Assembly: GCA_900313355.1 (NCBI GenBank) | Contig: OMQZ01000167.1 | Coordinates: 1-21,395, forward strand | Direction of reading: 5' to 3' | From: an uncultured Rhodospirillaceae bacterium | GTDB taxonomy: Bacteria; Pseudomonadota; Alphaproteobacteria; RF32; CAG-239 | Length of the DNA stretch: 21,395 nt | Part shown: positions 8,382-14,070 of the stretch, one piece after another | Layout: each line of letters opens with the position of its first letter | Position numbering within the stretch: the stretch's first letter is position 1 | Made by a program: the position numbers and the translations under genes | The notes under the pieces: generated by a model | The model's database searches: none | Seen by the model: the letters and a program-made list of their open reading frames with translations, nothing else | Told to the model about the DNA's origin: nothing

Positions 8382-8911
8382 GTATTAAGCCAATAACCGC
8401 ATTCAATATTTTCACCGGCTTTATGCGGCTCCAAGCGCTTTCCTCCAAAACATTCTAAAGCACTTTCTAAAACCTTATGCGAAGCAATGTTTTTCTCATC
8501 ACAAAAAAGCAAAACCTCATCAAGGTTTAAGTTTTGTTTGCACCAGTTCAAAACAAGTCTTAAACCCTTTAGCGTGTAGTTATGACCGCGTTTAGACGGA
8601 ACAATTTCATAGGCAATGTGTCCGCCTCTTTGTTTTAAGACATCATTTAAATAGTGGCGAACCCCGAAAATGCCCACAAAGCTTTCGTCGTCAAAAAGCC
8701 ATAAAACTGTTTCAGGAATACGACCTTGAGGTTGATTTTCAGAAACATTTGCTTGTAAATAGTCTGTATACCCATCAAAATTTTGAGCGGCAAACTCTGC
8801 CCCTTTTTTAGCGCTTCCTATATCAAATGGTGATGGATTTTCTTTGATTTCCAGCAATCCGTTTTTCGCTTTTTCAAACAAGTCTGCCGATGGTTCTTTA
8901 ATCAAAAGCAC
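8375..8911 (-). CDS. GNAT-family N-acetyltransferase
   Basis: A 178-residue protein with the GNAT core. ETVLWLFDDESFVGIFGVRH forms the central beta strands, and GGHIAYEIVPSKRGHNYTLK carries the acetyl-CoA-binding motif A (a relaxed R/Q-x-x-G-x-G/A type), followed by helix GLRLVLNWCKQNLNLDEVLL. CDEKNIASHKVLES matches the usual N-x-x-S-x-x-V motif B. It transfers acetyl from acetyl-CoA to an unknown amine. Translation starts at GTG in the sequence TAGTG, so the start shares one G with the upstream gene's stop and the pair must be translationally coupled. Its own ribosome-binding site is weak (AAGAAG). The two proteins may act together, but no link is established. Confidence 0.85.
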   Translation of the reverse strand: MLLIKEPSADLFEKAKNGLLEIKENPSPFDIGSAKKGAEFAAQNFDGYTDYLQANVSENQPQGRIPETVLWLFDDESFVGIFGVRHYLNDVLKQRGGHIAYEIVPSKRGHNYTLKGLRLVLNWCKQNLNLDEVLLFCDEKNIASHKVLESALECFGGKRLEPHKAGENIECGYWLNTY

Positions 8912-10242
8912 TATTTTTCTTCTTTCTTTTGTCGCTCTTTTAATGTAACCTTGACTCGTCTGACGCGCATTTTGCCAGCCGAAATCACTTCATAGACGCA
9001 ATATTCGTCCTCAACCCTGTCGCCAACCTTAGGTGCACGCCCTAAAAGAGTAAAGACATAACCACCGATAGTGCTTTCCTCGCGTTCGCATTCCGGCAGA
9101 CACATACAGTCATAAACATCTTCAACCAAAACCTTACCGTCAAATTCGCATATCTTATCATTTAGCTTATGAATTTCTTCAACTTCATTAATATCATGCT
9201 CATCCATGATATCACCGACAAGCTCTTCTAAAATATCTTCCATAGAAAGCATCCCCGCCGTTCCGCCATATTCATCGACCACAATAGCAAGATGCGTATG
9301 TTTACGCATCATAAGGTGCAAAACTTCTGAAATAGACTGATTCTCAGGAACGAACAAAACCTGACGTGCGATTTTGTTTAAACGACCCTTCTCTAATTTT
9401 TCCTCTGAATGTTCCAACAAATCTCTGATATGAATCATCCCGACCACATTATCTTTATCTTCGCCGCAAAGCGGATAGCGCGTGTGTTTCGTGCGCTTAA
9501 CCAAACTCATCACATCGTTAAAATCGTCATCTAAATAAAGACATTGCATATCTTGTCTGGGAATCATCACCTCATGAGCAAAAATCTCAGAAAAACTGAT
9601 GGCATTTTGAATAATATCACGCTCGGTATCATCAATCACACCGCCTTTTTGTGAAGCATTAACAATAAGCTTTATTTCTTCCTCAGAATGAGCCATATCT
9701 TCTTCTTTTGCCGGCTCGACCCCCATAAGATGTAAAATTTTGAGCGTCAAAACATCTAAAATCCAAATAAAAGGATAAAATGTGCGTTTGAATAAATAAA
9801 GCGGATATGCAATGTGTAAAACAAAGGTTTCTGTTTTTTGAATGGCAAGCGACTTTGGAATAAGCTCACCTAAAACAACATGCATTAACGTAATCAATCC
9901 GAATGCAACACCGAAACTGATGGAATGCAACAAAATCGGGTTGTCTGCAAAAAATCCGCCGAGCAAATCTGAAAACAATTTTGCCACAGCTGGTTCACCG
10001 ACCCAACCTAATCCCAAAGAAGCAAGGGTAATACCGAGCTGAATAGCACTCAAATAGCTGTCAAGATGTTCCGTAATTTTCAAAGCGATTTGAGCGCGCT
10101 TATTGCCGTTTCCGGCAAGCTCCTCAAGTTTAGTCCGGCGAATTTTCACAATCGCAAATTCGGAAACAACAAAAAAAGCATTAAATAAAACTAAGATTAA
10201 AACAAAAACAAATTTAAACAAATAAATATAAAAAGGATCCAT
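8911..10242 (-). CDS. Hemolysin/CNNM-family membrane protein: DUF21, two CBS domains, CorC-type C-terminus
   Basis: A 443-residue protein of typical family length. The first 190 residues form the DUF21/CNNM membrane domain with several hydrophobic helices, starting FKFVFVLILVLFNAFFVVSE and including QLGITLASLGLGWVGEPAV. Two CBS domains follow (about 225-280 and 290-350); the second ends in the hallmark DEYGGTAGMLSMEDILEELV. The last 80 residues match the transporter-associated CorC_HlyC domain (FDGKVLVEDV, then ESTIGGYVFTLLGRAP). Members are implicated in magnesium or cobalt efflux; the hemolysin name is historical. The CBS pair probably senses adenine nucleotides. A consensus promoter lies 42 bases upstream. 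The ATG has no close Shine-Dalgarno; AAAGG is 16 bases away. Confidence 0.92.
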   Translation of the reverse strand: MDPFYIYLFKFVFVLILVLFNAFFVVSEFAIVKIRRTKLEELAGNGNKRAQIALKITEHLDSYLSAIQLGITLASLGLGWVGEPAVAKLFSDLLGGFFADNPILLHSISFGVAFGLITLMHVVLGELIPKSLAIQKTETFVLHIAYPLYLFKRTFYPFIWILDVLTLKILHLMGVEPAKEEDMAHSEEEIKLIVNASQKGGVIDDTERDIIQNAISFSEIFAHEVMIPRQDMQCLYLDDDFNDVMSLVKRTKHTRYPLCGEDKDNVVGMIHIRDLLEHSEEKLEKGRLNKIARQVLFVPENQSISEVLHLMMRKHTHLAIVVDEYGGTAGMLSMEDILEELVGDIMDEHDINEVEEIHKLNDKICEFDGKVLVEDVYDCMCLPECEREESTIGGYVFTLLGRAPKVGDRVEDEYCVYEVISAGKMRVRRVKVTLKERQKKEEK

Positions 10243-10283
10243 CTTATTCTTTTATTACCTTTGATAATTAACAATTAAGGCTT

Positions 10284-10312
10284 ATCTTATGATTTTATAA
10301 ACAACTTGTCAA
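10284..10312 (-). promoter_or_regulatory. Promoter of the CNNM-family gene and coupled acetyltransferase
   Basis: Perfect -35 TTGACA (10307-10312), 17-base spacer, -10 TAAGAT (10284-10289) on the minus strand. It would start a leader of about 35 bases before the ATG. Confidence 0.65.
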
Positions 10313-10394
10313 CAAACATTATTTGAAGCGGATAAAAATACGACAAAGTCTTGTTTCCTCACAAACATTGCAAAGATCTTCTAAAAAAAAGATA

Positions 10395-10472
10395 TCATCC
10401 CTCGTTTTTGTATCATTTTACCTATTTGTCATCCTTTATTTTTACATCATTTTACCCCCTTGTTATCCCTCA
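10395..10472. repeat. Imperfect 34-bp tandem repeat, about 2.3 copies
   Basis: Two complete 34-base units (10395-10428 and 10429-10462) share TCATCC at the start, TTTTT, ATCATTTTACC and a final TTG. A third begins TTATCCCTC at 10463 and then diverges into the palindrome that follows. The roughly 360-base gap 10243-10604 holds these repeats, the palindromes at 10465 and 10516 and the tRNA terminator. The reading frames across it lack ribosome sites and protein-like sequence, so I see no gene here. Confidence 0.6.
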
Positions 10473-10497
10473 ATTGCGCCGGCAATCGTCAAGGGAT
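10465..10497. repeat. REP-like nested palindrome
   Basis: ATCCCT (10465-10470) and AGGGAT (10492-10497) form an outer stem. ATTGC and GCAAT around GCCG form an inner stem. The GTTATCCC...AGGGATCT frame resembles the short dispersed palindromes common between genes in alphaproteobacteria. That family link is an impression and needs a genome search. Confidence 0.4.
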
Positions 10498-10515
10498 CTT
10501 CAAATTTTTTATAAT

Positions 10516-10543
10516 GTAAAGAAAAAGATTCTTTTTTCTTTAC
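10516..10543. repeat. AT-rich inverted repeat
   Basis: GTAAAGAAAAAG and CTTTTTTCTTTAC pair along about 12 bases with one mismatch or bulge. There is no G/C core, so it is a weak terminator at best. It lies between the REP-like palindrome and the tRNA-Ser(GCU) mirror arm. Confidence 0.35.
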
Positions 10544-10573
10544 ACTTTTTCACCGAGTCCTCACTTTTCCATT

Positions 10574-10599
10574 AAAAAAAACACCCTTTCGGGTGTTCT
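10574..10599 (-). terminator. Rho-independent terminator of tRNA-Ser(GCU)
   Basis: On the minus strand AACACCC, loop GAAA, GGGTGTT and eight T form a strong GNRA-capped terminator six bases after the tRNA CCA. Confidence 0.9.
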
Positions 10600-10604
10600 T
10601 TTAT

Positions 10605-10693
10605 TGGCGGAACGTAGAGGACTCGAACCTCTGCATCCTTTTAAGGGGATGACGGATTAGCAATCCGCTGTATTACCACTCTACCAACGTTCC
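10605..10693 (-). tRNA. tRNA-Ser (anticodon GCU)
   Basis: An 89-base class II tRNA. The acceptor stem GGAACGT/ACGTTCC closes the molecule, with discriminator G and encoded CCA. The anticodon loop TTGCTAA (anticodon GCT in DNA) sits on stem GCGGA/TCCGT and reads AGC/AGU. A long variable arm CATCC/GGATG is characteristic of serine tRNA. The T-arm is AGAGGTTCGAGTCCTCT. Its promoter is TTGACG-17-TAAAAG. Confidence 0.96.
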
Positions 10694-10704
10694 GTGGTAA
10701 AGAA

Positions 10705-10733
10705 CTTTTAACTTATCTTTTTTCTTCCGTCAA
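10705..10733 (-). promoter_or_regulatory. Promoter of tRNA-Ser(GCU)
   Basis: TTGACG (10728-10733), 17-base spacer, TAAAAG (10705-10710) on the minus strand, 11 bases before the mature 5' end. The same -35 hexamer and spacing serve tRNA-Ser(UGA) at 12765-12793. Confidence 0.65.
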
Positions 10734-10846
10734 CTGATTTTTTATTTTTTTCGATTTTTTTTAAAATCCGCCTAAAGTTTTATTTAAAAAAGTGGGTAAC
10801 ACACTACATTTTTAAGTGAAAATATTCATAGCGAAAGGAAAAAATC

Positions 10847-11206
10847 ATGCAAAAAACGACCAAACTGGCCTTACTGGCAGTTTTAGCCGTCGCCGGCTTT
10901 TGGGGCGGAGAGGAGCTTTATGCAAAAAACCATCAAAATGATACAAACGAACCCCAAATAATCATAGCCGAAAATGCTTCCAGTGGTGTTTGGGATAAAA
11001 CAAAAGATGTTACCTCGGATGTCTGGAGCGGCACAAAAGAAGTTGCCTCAGATGTTTGGGATGGCACAAAAAAAGTCAGCTCCGACGTCTGGGACGGCAC
11101 AAAAGAAGTCGGTTCCGACATCAAAGACGGCCTGAGCAATGATGAAACGACAGCCAAACATCATAAAGATGAAACTCATACCTCAACCACTACCAAAACA
11201 AATTAA
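10847..11206 (+). CDS. Small secreted protein with four 11-residue amphipathic repeats
   Basis: A 119-residue protein. The N-terminal signal peptide (KLALLAVLAVAGFWGGEELYA) is followed by an acidic linker. Residues 48-91 are four exact-length 11-residue repeats with consensus V-W-D-G-T-K-E-V-x-S-D: VWDKTKDVTSD, VWSGTKEVASD, VWDGTKKVSSD, VWDGTKEVGSD. A fifth decayed unit starts IKDGL, and a His/Lys/Thr-rich tail follows. Eleven-residue periodicity with TK-E-V is the hallmark of membrane-surface helices such as LEA group 3, apolipoprotein and synuclein types; this is an analogy of pattern, not shown homology. GAAAGGA lies about seven bases upstream of the ATG. No clear promoter is visible in the 110 AT-rich bases before it. 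The gene converges on kdsA across a shared terminator. Function unknown. Confidence 0.8.
   Translation: MQKTTKLALLAVLAVAGFWGGEELYAKNHQNDTNEPQIIIAENASSGVWDKTKDVTSDVWSGTKEVASDVWDGTKKVSSDVWDGTKEVGSDIKDGLSNDETTAKHHKDETHTSTTTKTN
10988..11119 (+). repeat. Four tandem 33-bp coding repeats
   Basis: Each unit begins GTTTGGGA or GTCTGGGA/GTCTGGAG, contains ACAAAAGA or ACAAAAAA and ends in GAT or GAC. They encode the 11-residue repeats. Differences between units are mostly synonymous or conservative (for example GAT/GAC, GTT/GTC), suggesting the repeat is kept at the protein level. Confidence 0.85.
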
Positions 11207-11233
11207 AAAAGCGGTGAAAATCACCGCCTTTTT
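11205..11233. terminator. Bidirectional terminator between the repeat-protein gene and kdsA
   Basis: GCGGTGA and TCACCGC form a seven-pair stem with A-rich and T-rich flanks on both sides, serving both convergent genes. The kdsA stop lies inside its T-run. Confidence 0.88.
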
Positions 11234-12077
11234 AATAATCATGAATCATCGTTTTTGTGATTTGATCATACGCTTGAAGCTCTCTTAAAACACCTTCCAT
11301 ATCACGAAGAGCTATTGTATTCGGCCCATCAGACAAAGCTTTATCCGGATTATCATGCGTTTCCATGAAAACACCTGCAACACCGACGGCTACCGCTGCC
11401 CTTGCCAAAACGGGCGCAAATTCGCGTTGCCCGCCTGTCGAACTTCCCTTTCCGCCGGGTTGTTGAACCGAATGTGTTGCATCCATAATCACGGGACAGC
11501 CCGTATCTTTTGCCATTTGAGGGAAACCGCGCATATCAACAACCAATGTGTTATATCCGAAACTGGTTCCTCTTTCCGTAATCATCACCTGATTATTTCC
11601 TGAATCAACAGACTTTTGAACCAAATTTTTCACATCCCAAGGTGCTAAAAATTGCCCCTTTTTAATGTTCACAACTTTGCCTGTCTTAGCCGCAGCCACA
11701 ACCAAATCTGTCTGACGACATAAAAAGGCCGGAATTTGAAGCATATCAACGTGCTTTGCAACCTCCTCACATTGCCAAACTTCATGTACATCAGTTACAA
11801 TCGGCAAATCAGGATACAATTTTTTGATTTCATCAAAAGTCCTCATCCCTTCTTCTATTCCAACCCCGCGTGCACCATTGATAGATGTGCGATTCGCTTT
11901 ATCAAATGAAGCCTTAAAAACATAAGGCATTTTAAGCTTAGATGTTATCTCACGCATTACCCCGGCAATCATAATCGCATGATCTCGGCTCTCAATTTGA
12001 CAAGGACCGCAAATCAAAGCCAAAGGCAGCTTATTTGAGAACGACACATTTCCTACTTTAACGATTTTTTGTTCCAT
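11232..12077 (-). CDS. kdsA: 3-deoxy-8-phosphooctulonate (KDO-8-P) synthase, metal-dependent type
   Basis: A 281-residue cytosolic enzyme, close to the E. coli length of 284. It condenses phosphoenolpyruvate with arabinose-5-phosphate to KDO-8-phosphate, the precursor of the inner core sugar of lipopolysaccharide. Diagnostic segments are YVFKASFDKANRTS, IVTDVHE, LQIPAFLCRQTDL, GYNTLVVDM and ALSDGPN. The metal-binding Cys is present as Cys26 in CGPCQIES, where the E. coli metal-independent enzyme has Asn. The other metal ligands are visible as His in DATHS, Glu in METHDNP and Asp in SDGP. GAGG lies five bases before the ATG. It appears monocistronic, with terminators on both sides. Confidence 0.95.
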   Translation of the reverse strand: MEQKIVKVGNVSFSNKLPLALICGPCQIESRDHAIMIAGVMREITSKLKMPYVFKASFDKANRTSINGARGVGIEEGMRTFDEIKKLYPDLPIVTDVHEVWQCEEVAKHVDMLQIPAFLCRQTDLVVAAAKTGKVVNIKKGQFLAPWDVKNLVQKSVDSGNNQVMITERGTSFGYNTLVVDMRGFPQMAKDTGCPVIMDATHSVQQPGGKGSSTGGQREFAPVLARAAVAVGVAGVFMETHDNPDKALSDGPNTIALRDMEGVLRELQAYDQITKTMIHDY

Positions 12078-12171
12078 TCTGACCTCACAATTAACTTAAA
12101 CTTGCCCTCAAAGTATTACAAGAAACATAAAATATCAATTTTTTTATCACTTTTTATTCACATTTGAACAA

Positions 12172-12202
12172 TAAAAAAGAGTGTTTCTCTTGAAAAACAC
12201 TC
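12172..12202 (-). terminator. Terminator of the 42-residue small gene
   Basis: GAGTGTTT and AAACACTC form an eight-pair stem (12179-12202), followed on the minus strand by TTTTTTATT. A second small stem, CTCAA/TTGAG around an AGCGCT core, lies just before it. Confidence 0.85.
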
Positions 12203-12235
12203 TCAATAGCGCTGTTGAGGGCAGGACTAAAAAGT

Positions 12236-12364
12236 CTATTGCTTATCTTTTTCAGGCTCTTTTTCTTCGTCCTCTCCCCAATACTTCTTTTTGACTCTTT
12301 CCGAAACAAAAACAGCACGGGGCATAGAATCAAAGGGCCCCTCCATTTCTCGCGGTTTGAACAT
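12236..12364 (-). CDS. Hypothetical 42-residue charged protein
   Basis: The frame MFKPREMEGPFDSMPRAVFV continues with SERVKKKYWGEDEEKEPEKD and ends KQ. The last 20 residues are strongly charged (Lys and Glu). I do not recognise a family. The unit is self-contained: a near-consensus promoter at 12408-12435, about 37 bases of leader, the frame, and a strong terminator at 12172-12202. The ATG at 12362-12364 has no Shine-Dalgarno; ATG at codon 7 has only GAG upstream, so the start is uncertain. Codon use (Lys AAA/AAG, Glu GAA) is like the neighbours. It could instead be a small RNA whose open frame is accidental, but the protein-like sequence favours a gene. Confidence 0.55.
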   Translation of the reverse strand: MFKPREMEGPFDSMPRAVFVSERVKKKYWGEDEEKEPEKDKQ

Positions 12365-12407
12365 AGCACAAAAATTTAGTTGATCCAAAAATATAAAACT
12401 GGACTCA

Positions 12408-12435
12408 AATATATCACAAGCGCAAAAATTGTCAA
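12408..12435 (-). promoter_or_regulatory. Promoter of the small gene
   Basis: Perfect TTGACA (12430-12435), 16-base spacer, TATATT (12408-12413) on the minus strand. It starts seven bases after the duplicated copy of the tRNA-Ser(UGA) terminator. Confidence 0.7.
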
Positions 12436-12442
12436 TAAAATT

Positions 12443-12480
12443 AAAAAACACCGACACAATGTCGATGTTTTTTTGTTGGC
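12443..12480 (-). repeat. Second copy of the tRNA-Ser(UGA) terminator segment
   Basis: Identical in 37 of 38 positions to 12623-12660, exactly 180 bp away. The repeat includes the last tRNA bases GCCA plus the whole terminator hairpin. Just beyond it (12481-12498) the similarity to the tRNA 3' end continues weakly (GGCAG, then GATT). Confidence 0.9.
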
Positions 12481-12592
12481 TTCAATGGCAGGATTGGCTT
12501 GATTTTTACAAAATCTGCGCCGCGCCTGCGCTCATCGCAGATGCGACCGGCGTTCTTTCGTCCGCCTTTCGCTTGCCGTCGAACTCTTCTTT
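12481..12592. other. GC-rich segment between the two terminator copies
   Basis: From 12511 to 12580, 45 of 70 bases are G or C, in sharp contrast to the AT-rich flanks. It holds several small hairpins (CTGCG/CGCAG near 12526-12540, AAAATC/GATTTT near 12499-12514, GAACTCT/AGAGTTC at 12581-12601). Reading frames across it on both strands overlap the tRNA and lack ribosome sites, so I take it as non-coding. It may be a relic of an inserted element or a member of a dispersed repeat family. Confidence 0.6.
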
Positions 12593-12601
12593 CCAGAGTT
12601 C
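12571..12601 (-). repeat. Inverted and direct copies of the tRNA-Ser(UGA) T-arm
   Basis: On the minus strand GAACTCTGG (12593-12601) is the exact reverse complement of the tRNA's CCAGAGTTC. After GAAAG-type loop bases, AGAGTTCGA (12579-12587) repeats the T-loop in sense, followed by CGGCAAGC. The layout matches that after tRNA-Val. Confidence 0.8.
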
Positions 12602-12622
12602 TTATCTCGCTTTCCATCAACA

Positions 12623-12656
12623 AAAAAACACCGACACAAGGTCGATGTTTTTTTGT
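12623..12656 (-). terminator. Terminator of tRNA-Ser(UGA)
   Basis: On the minus strand ACATCGAC, loop CTTGT and GTCGGTGT form the stem, flanked by A7 and T7. The stem begins a few bases after the CCA and is the core of a much longer palindrome (12593-12685). Confidence 0.88.
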
Positions 12657-12746
12657 TGGCGGAAAGGCAGAGATTCGAACTCTGGGAGGGCTCGCACCCT
12701 CGACGGTTTTCAAGACCGCTGCATTAAACCGCTCTGCCACCTTTCC
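12657..12746 (-). tRNA. tRNA-Ser (anticodon UGA)
   Basis: A 90-base class II tRNA. Acceptor stem GGAAAGG/CCTTTCC, discriminator G, encoded CCA. Anticodon loop CTTGAAA (TGA in DNA) on stem GCGGT/ACCGT reads UCN codons. A long variable arm (GAGGGT...GCCCTC) identifies serine. T-arm CAGAGTTCGAATCTCTG. Promoter TTGACG-17-TATATG lies just upstream. Confidence 0.97.
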
Positions 12747-12764
12747 ATCTTCGAAAGTGATACC

Positions 12765-12793
12765 CATATATCTTAAAAAAAATCCCTCGTCAA
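12765..12793 (-). promoter_or_regulatory. Promoter of tRNA-Ser(UGA)
   Basis: TTGACG (12788-12793), 17-base spacer, TATATG (12765-12770) on the minus strand, 18 bases before the mature tRNA. Confidence 0.7.
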
Positions 12794-12883
12794 GTGTTTT
12801 TGTTTAAGATATACAAAAAATACTTGATTTTATCTTCCAATCAGCTAACGTTAAGCTTAAATTAAATCATTTTGAGCACTTTG

Positions 12884-13219
12884 ATGAAACGTATTTTAAA
12901 AGCATTTATTTATTCTTATGACGGTCTTAAAGCCTTATTCAAGTCAGAACCCGCCTTTAAAGAAGATTTGCTTGTTTTCATAATTTTCGCGCCGATTGCC
13001 TACCTTTTAGATATTTCTTCCGAACAAAAAGCCCTGCTCATTTTTTCGCTTATTTTCATCTTGTTTGCCGAATGTGTCAATACTGCTATAGAAGTCTGCA
13101 TTGATCGTATTTCGCCTCAAATACACCCTTTATCAAAAAAAGCTAAAGACATTGGTTCGTTTTTAGTGTTGCTTTCTTTTATAAATGCCATTACTATCTG
13201 GTTGCTTATTTTATTATAG
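12884..13219 (+). CDS. dgkA: Diacylglycerol kinase, small membrane type
   Basis: A 111-residue integral membrane protein with three hydrophobic helices, close to E. coli DgkA (122). It phosphorylates diacylglycerol with ATP to phosphatidate, recycling lipid by-products at the inner membrane. The signature AECVNTAIEVCIDRI (Glu63, Asn66, Glu70) and HPLSKKAKDIGS are clear. The frame is open from a TTG at 12872, but ATG 12884 is preferred: GAG lies seven bases before it, and translation there begins with the usual amphipathic N-terminus. First gene of a three-gene operon with a HAD phosphatase (9 bases downstream) and pagP. Confidence 0.93.
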   Translation: MKRILKAFIYSYDGLKALFKSEPAFKEDLLVFIIFAPIAYLLDISSEQKALLIFSLIFILFAECVNTAIEVCIDRISPQIHPLSKKAKDIGSFLVLLSFINAITIWLLILL

Positions 13220-13228
13220 GAAAAGAAA

Positions 13229-14059
13229 ATGCGCAGACTAATCCCTATGGCAATTTGTTATGATTTTGACGGCACACTTGCTCCCGGAAACATGCAGGAA
13301 TACAGCTTTGTCCAAAAGCTGGGCATGACTCCGTCTGAATTTTGGACAACAGCAAACAACCTCGCCAAAAACCAAAAAGGCGACGAAATCCTAACTTATA
13401 TGAAAGTAACCATTGACGAGTCGCGTAAAAGAAATTTGCCCATCACGCGTGAAGACTTTAAGAGCTACGGAAAAAATATTAAGTTTTTCCCCGGCGTTGA
13501 AACCTACTTCGACCGAATCAATAAATATGCGCGCTCAAAAGGCATAAAACTTCAACATTTTATCATCTCGTCGGGCTTAAAAGAAATGCTTGAAGGCACA
13601 TCTATTGCCGACAAATTTACCGAAATTTTTGCATCAACATTTTTATACGACAACACAGGTGCTGCCGTTTGGCCCGCAATGATTTTAAACTATACCTCAA
13701 AAACCCAATATATGTATCGAATAAACAAAGGCTGCTTAGATGTGACGGATACTGAAGGCGTAAATCGCCACATGCAAAAAGAATGTAAACCGCTGCCTTT
13801 TGAAAATATGATATATATAGGCGACGGAAACACCGATATTCCTTGTATGTCCATGCTCAACAAAGCCGGCGGACACACTTTAGCTGTCTATAAAGAAGGT
13901 CAAAAAGAGCGTGCAACTTCGCTTAACCGTGACGGAAGAGCACATATGATTGCCCCTGCGGACTATCGTGAAGGCAAAAAAATAGATCAATTCATCAAAG
14001 CCGTAATTGATAAGATTTCGGCTGACGGAAACTTAAAATATATCATCTCAAAAAAATAG
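13229..14059 (+). CDS. HAD-superfamily phosphatase, PSPase-like
   Basis: A 276-residue protein with all four HAD motifs: DFDGT (Asp12 nucleophile, Asp14 acid/base), ISSG (Ser114-115), Lys158 in TSKTQ, and IGDGNTD (Asp199, Asp203). A helical cap probably occupies residues 20-85. It hydrolyses a phosphate ester; the substrate cannot be read from the motifs. AGGAAAAG lies just before the ATG and overlaps the end of dgkA. Its place between a lipid kinase and a lipid A acyltransferase suggests a lipid or envelope substrate, but that is inference. No signal peptide, so it acts in the cytosol. Confidence 0.88.
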   Translation: MRRLIPMAICYDFDGTLAPGNMQEYSFVQKLGMTPSEFWTTANNLAKNQKGDEILTYMKVTIDESRKRNLPITREDFKSYGKNIKFFPGVETYFDRINKYARSKGIKLQHFIISSGLKEMLEGTSIADKFTEIFASTFLYDNTGAAVWPAMILNYTSKTQYMYRINKGCLDVTDTEGVNRHMQKECKPLPFENMIYIGDGNTDIPCMSMLNKAGGHTLAVYKEGQKERATSLNRDGRAHMIAPADYREGKKIDQFIKAVIDKISADGNLKYIISKK

Positions 14060-14070
14060 GATACAATAAC

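Noticed and set aside
10323..10575. Two short plus-strand frames (63 and 74 residues) behind tRNA-Ser(GCU)
   Set aside because: They cross the repeats and the tRNA terminator region, contain runs of Phe, Ile and Ser from AT-rich DNA and have no ribosome site.
10988..11119. 33-bp repeats considered as a CRISPR array
   Set aside because: The units are contiguous with no spacers and lie in frame inside a coding sequence. No cas genes are present.
10933..11157. Minus-strand frame with a 10-12 residue repeat opposite the 11-residue-repeat gene
   Set aside because: It is the antisense reading of the 33-bp coding repeats. The plus-strand gene has a signal peptide, ribosome site and terminator.
12429..12807. 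Open frames on both strands across tRNA-Ser(UGA) and the GC-rich segment, up to 115 residues
   Set aside because: They run through a clear tRNA and its terminator, have no ribosome sites and translate to low-quality arginine/serine-rich sequence. Frames over serine tRNA genes are a well-known source of false proteins.
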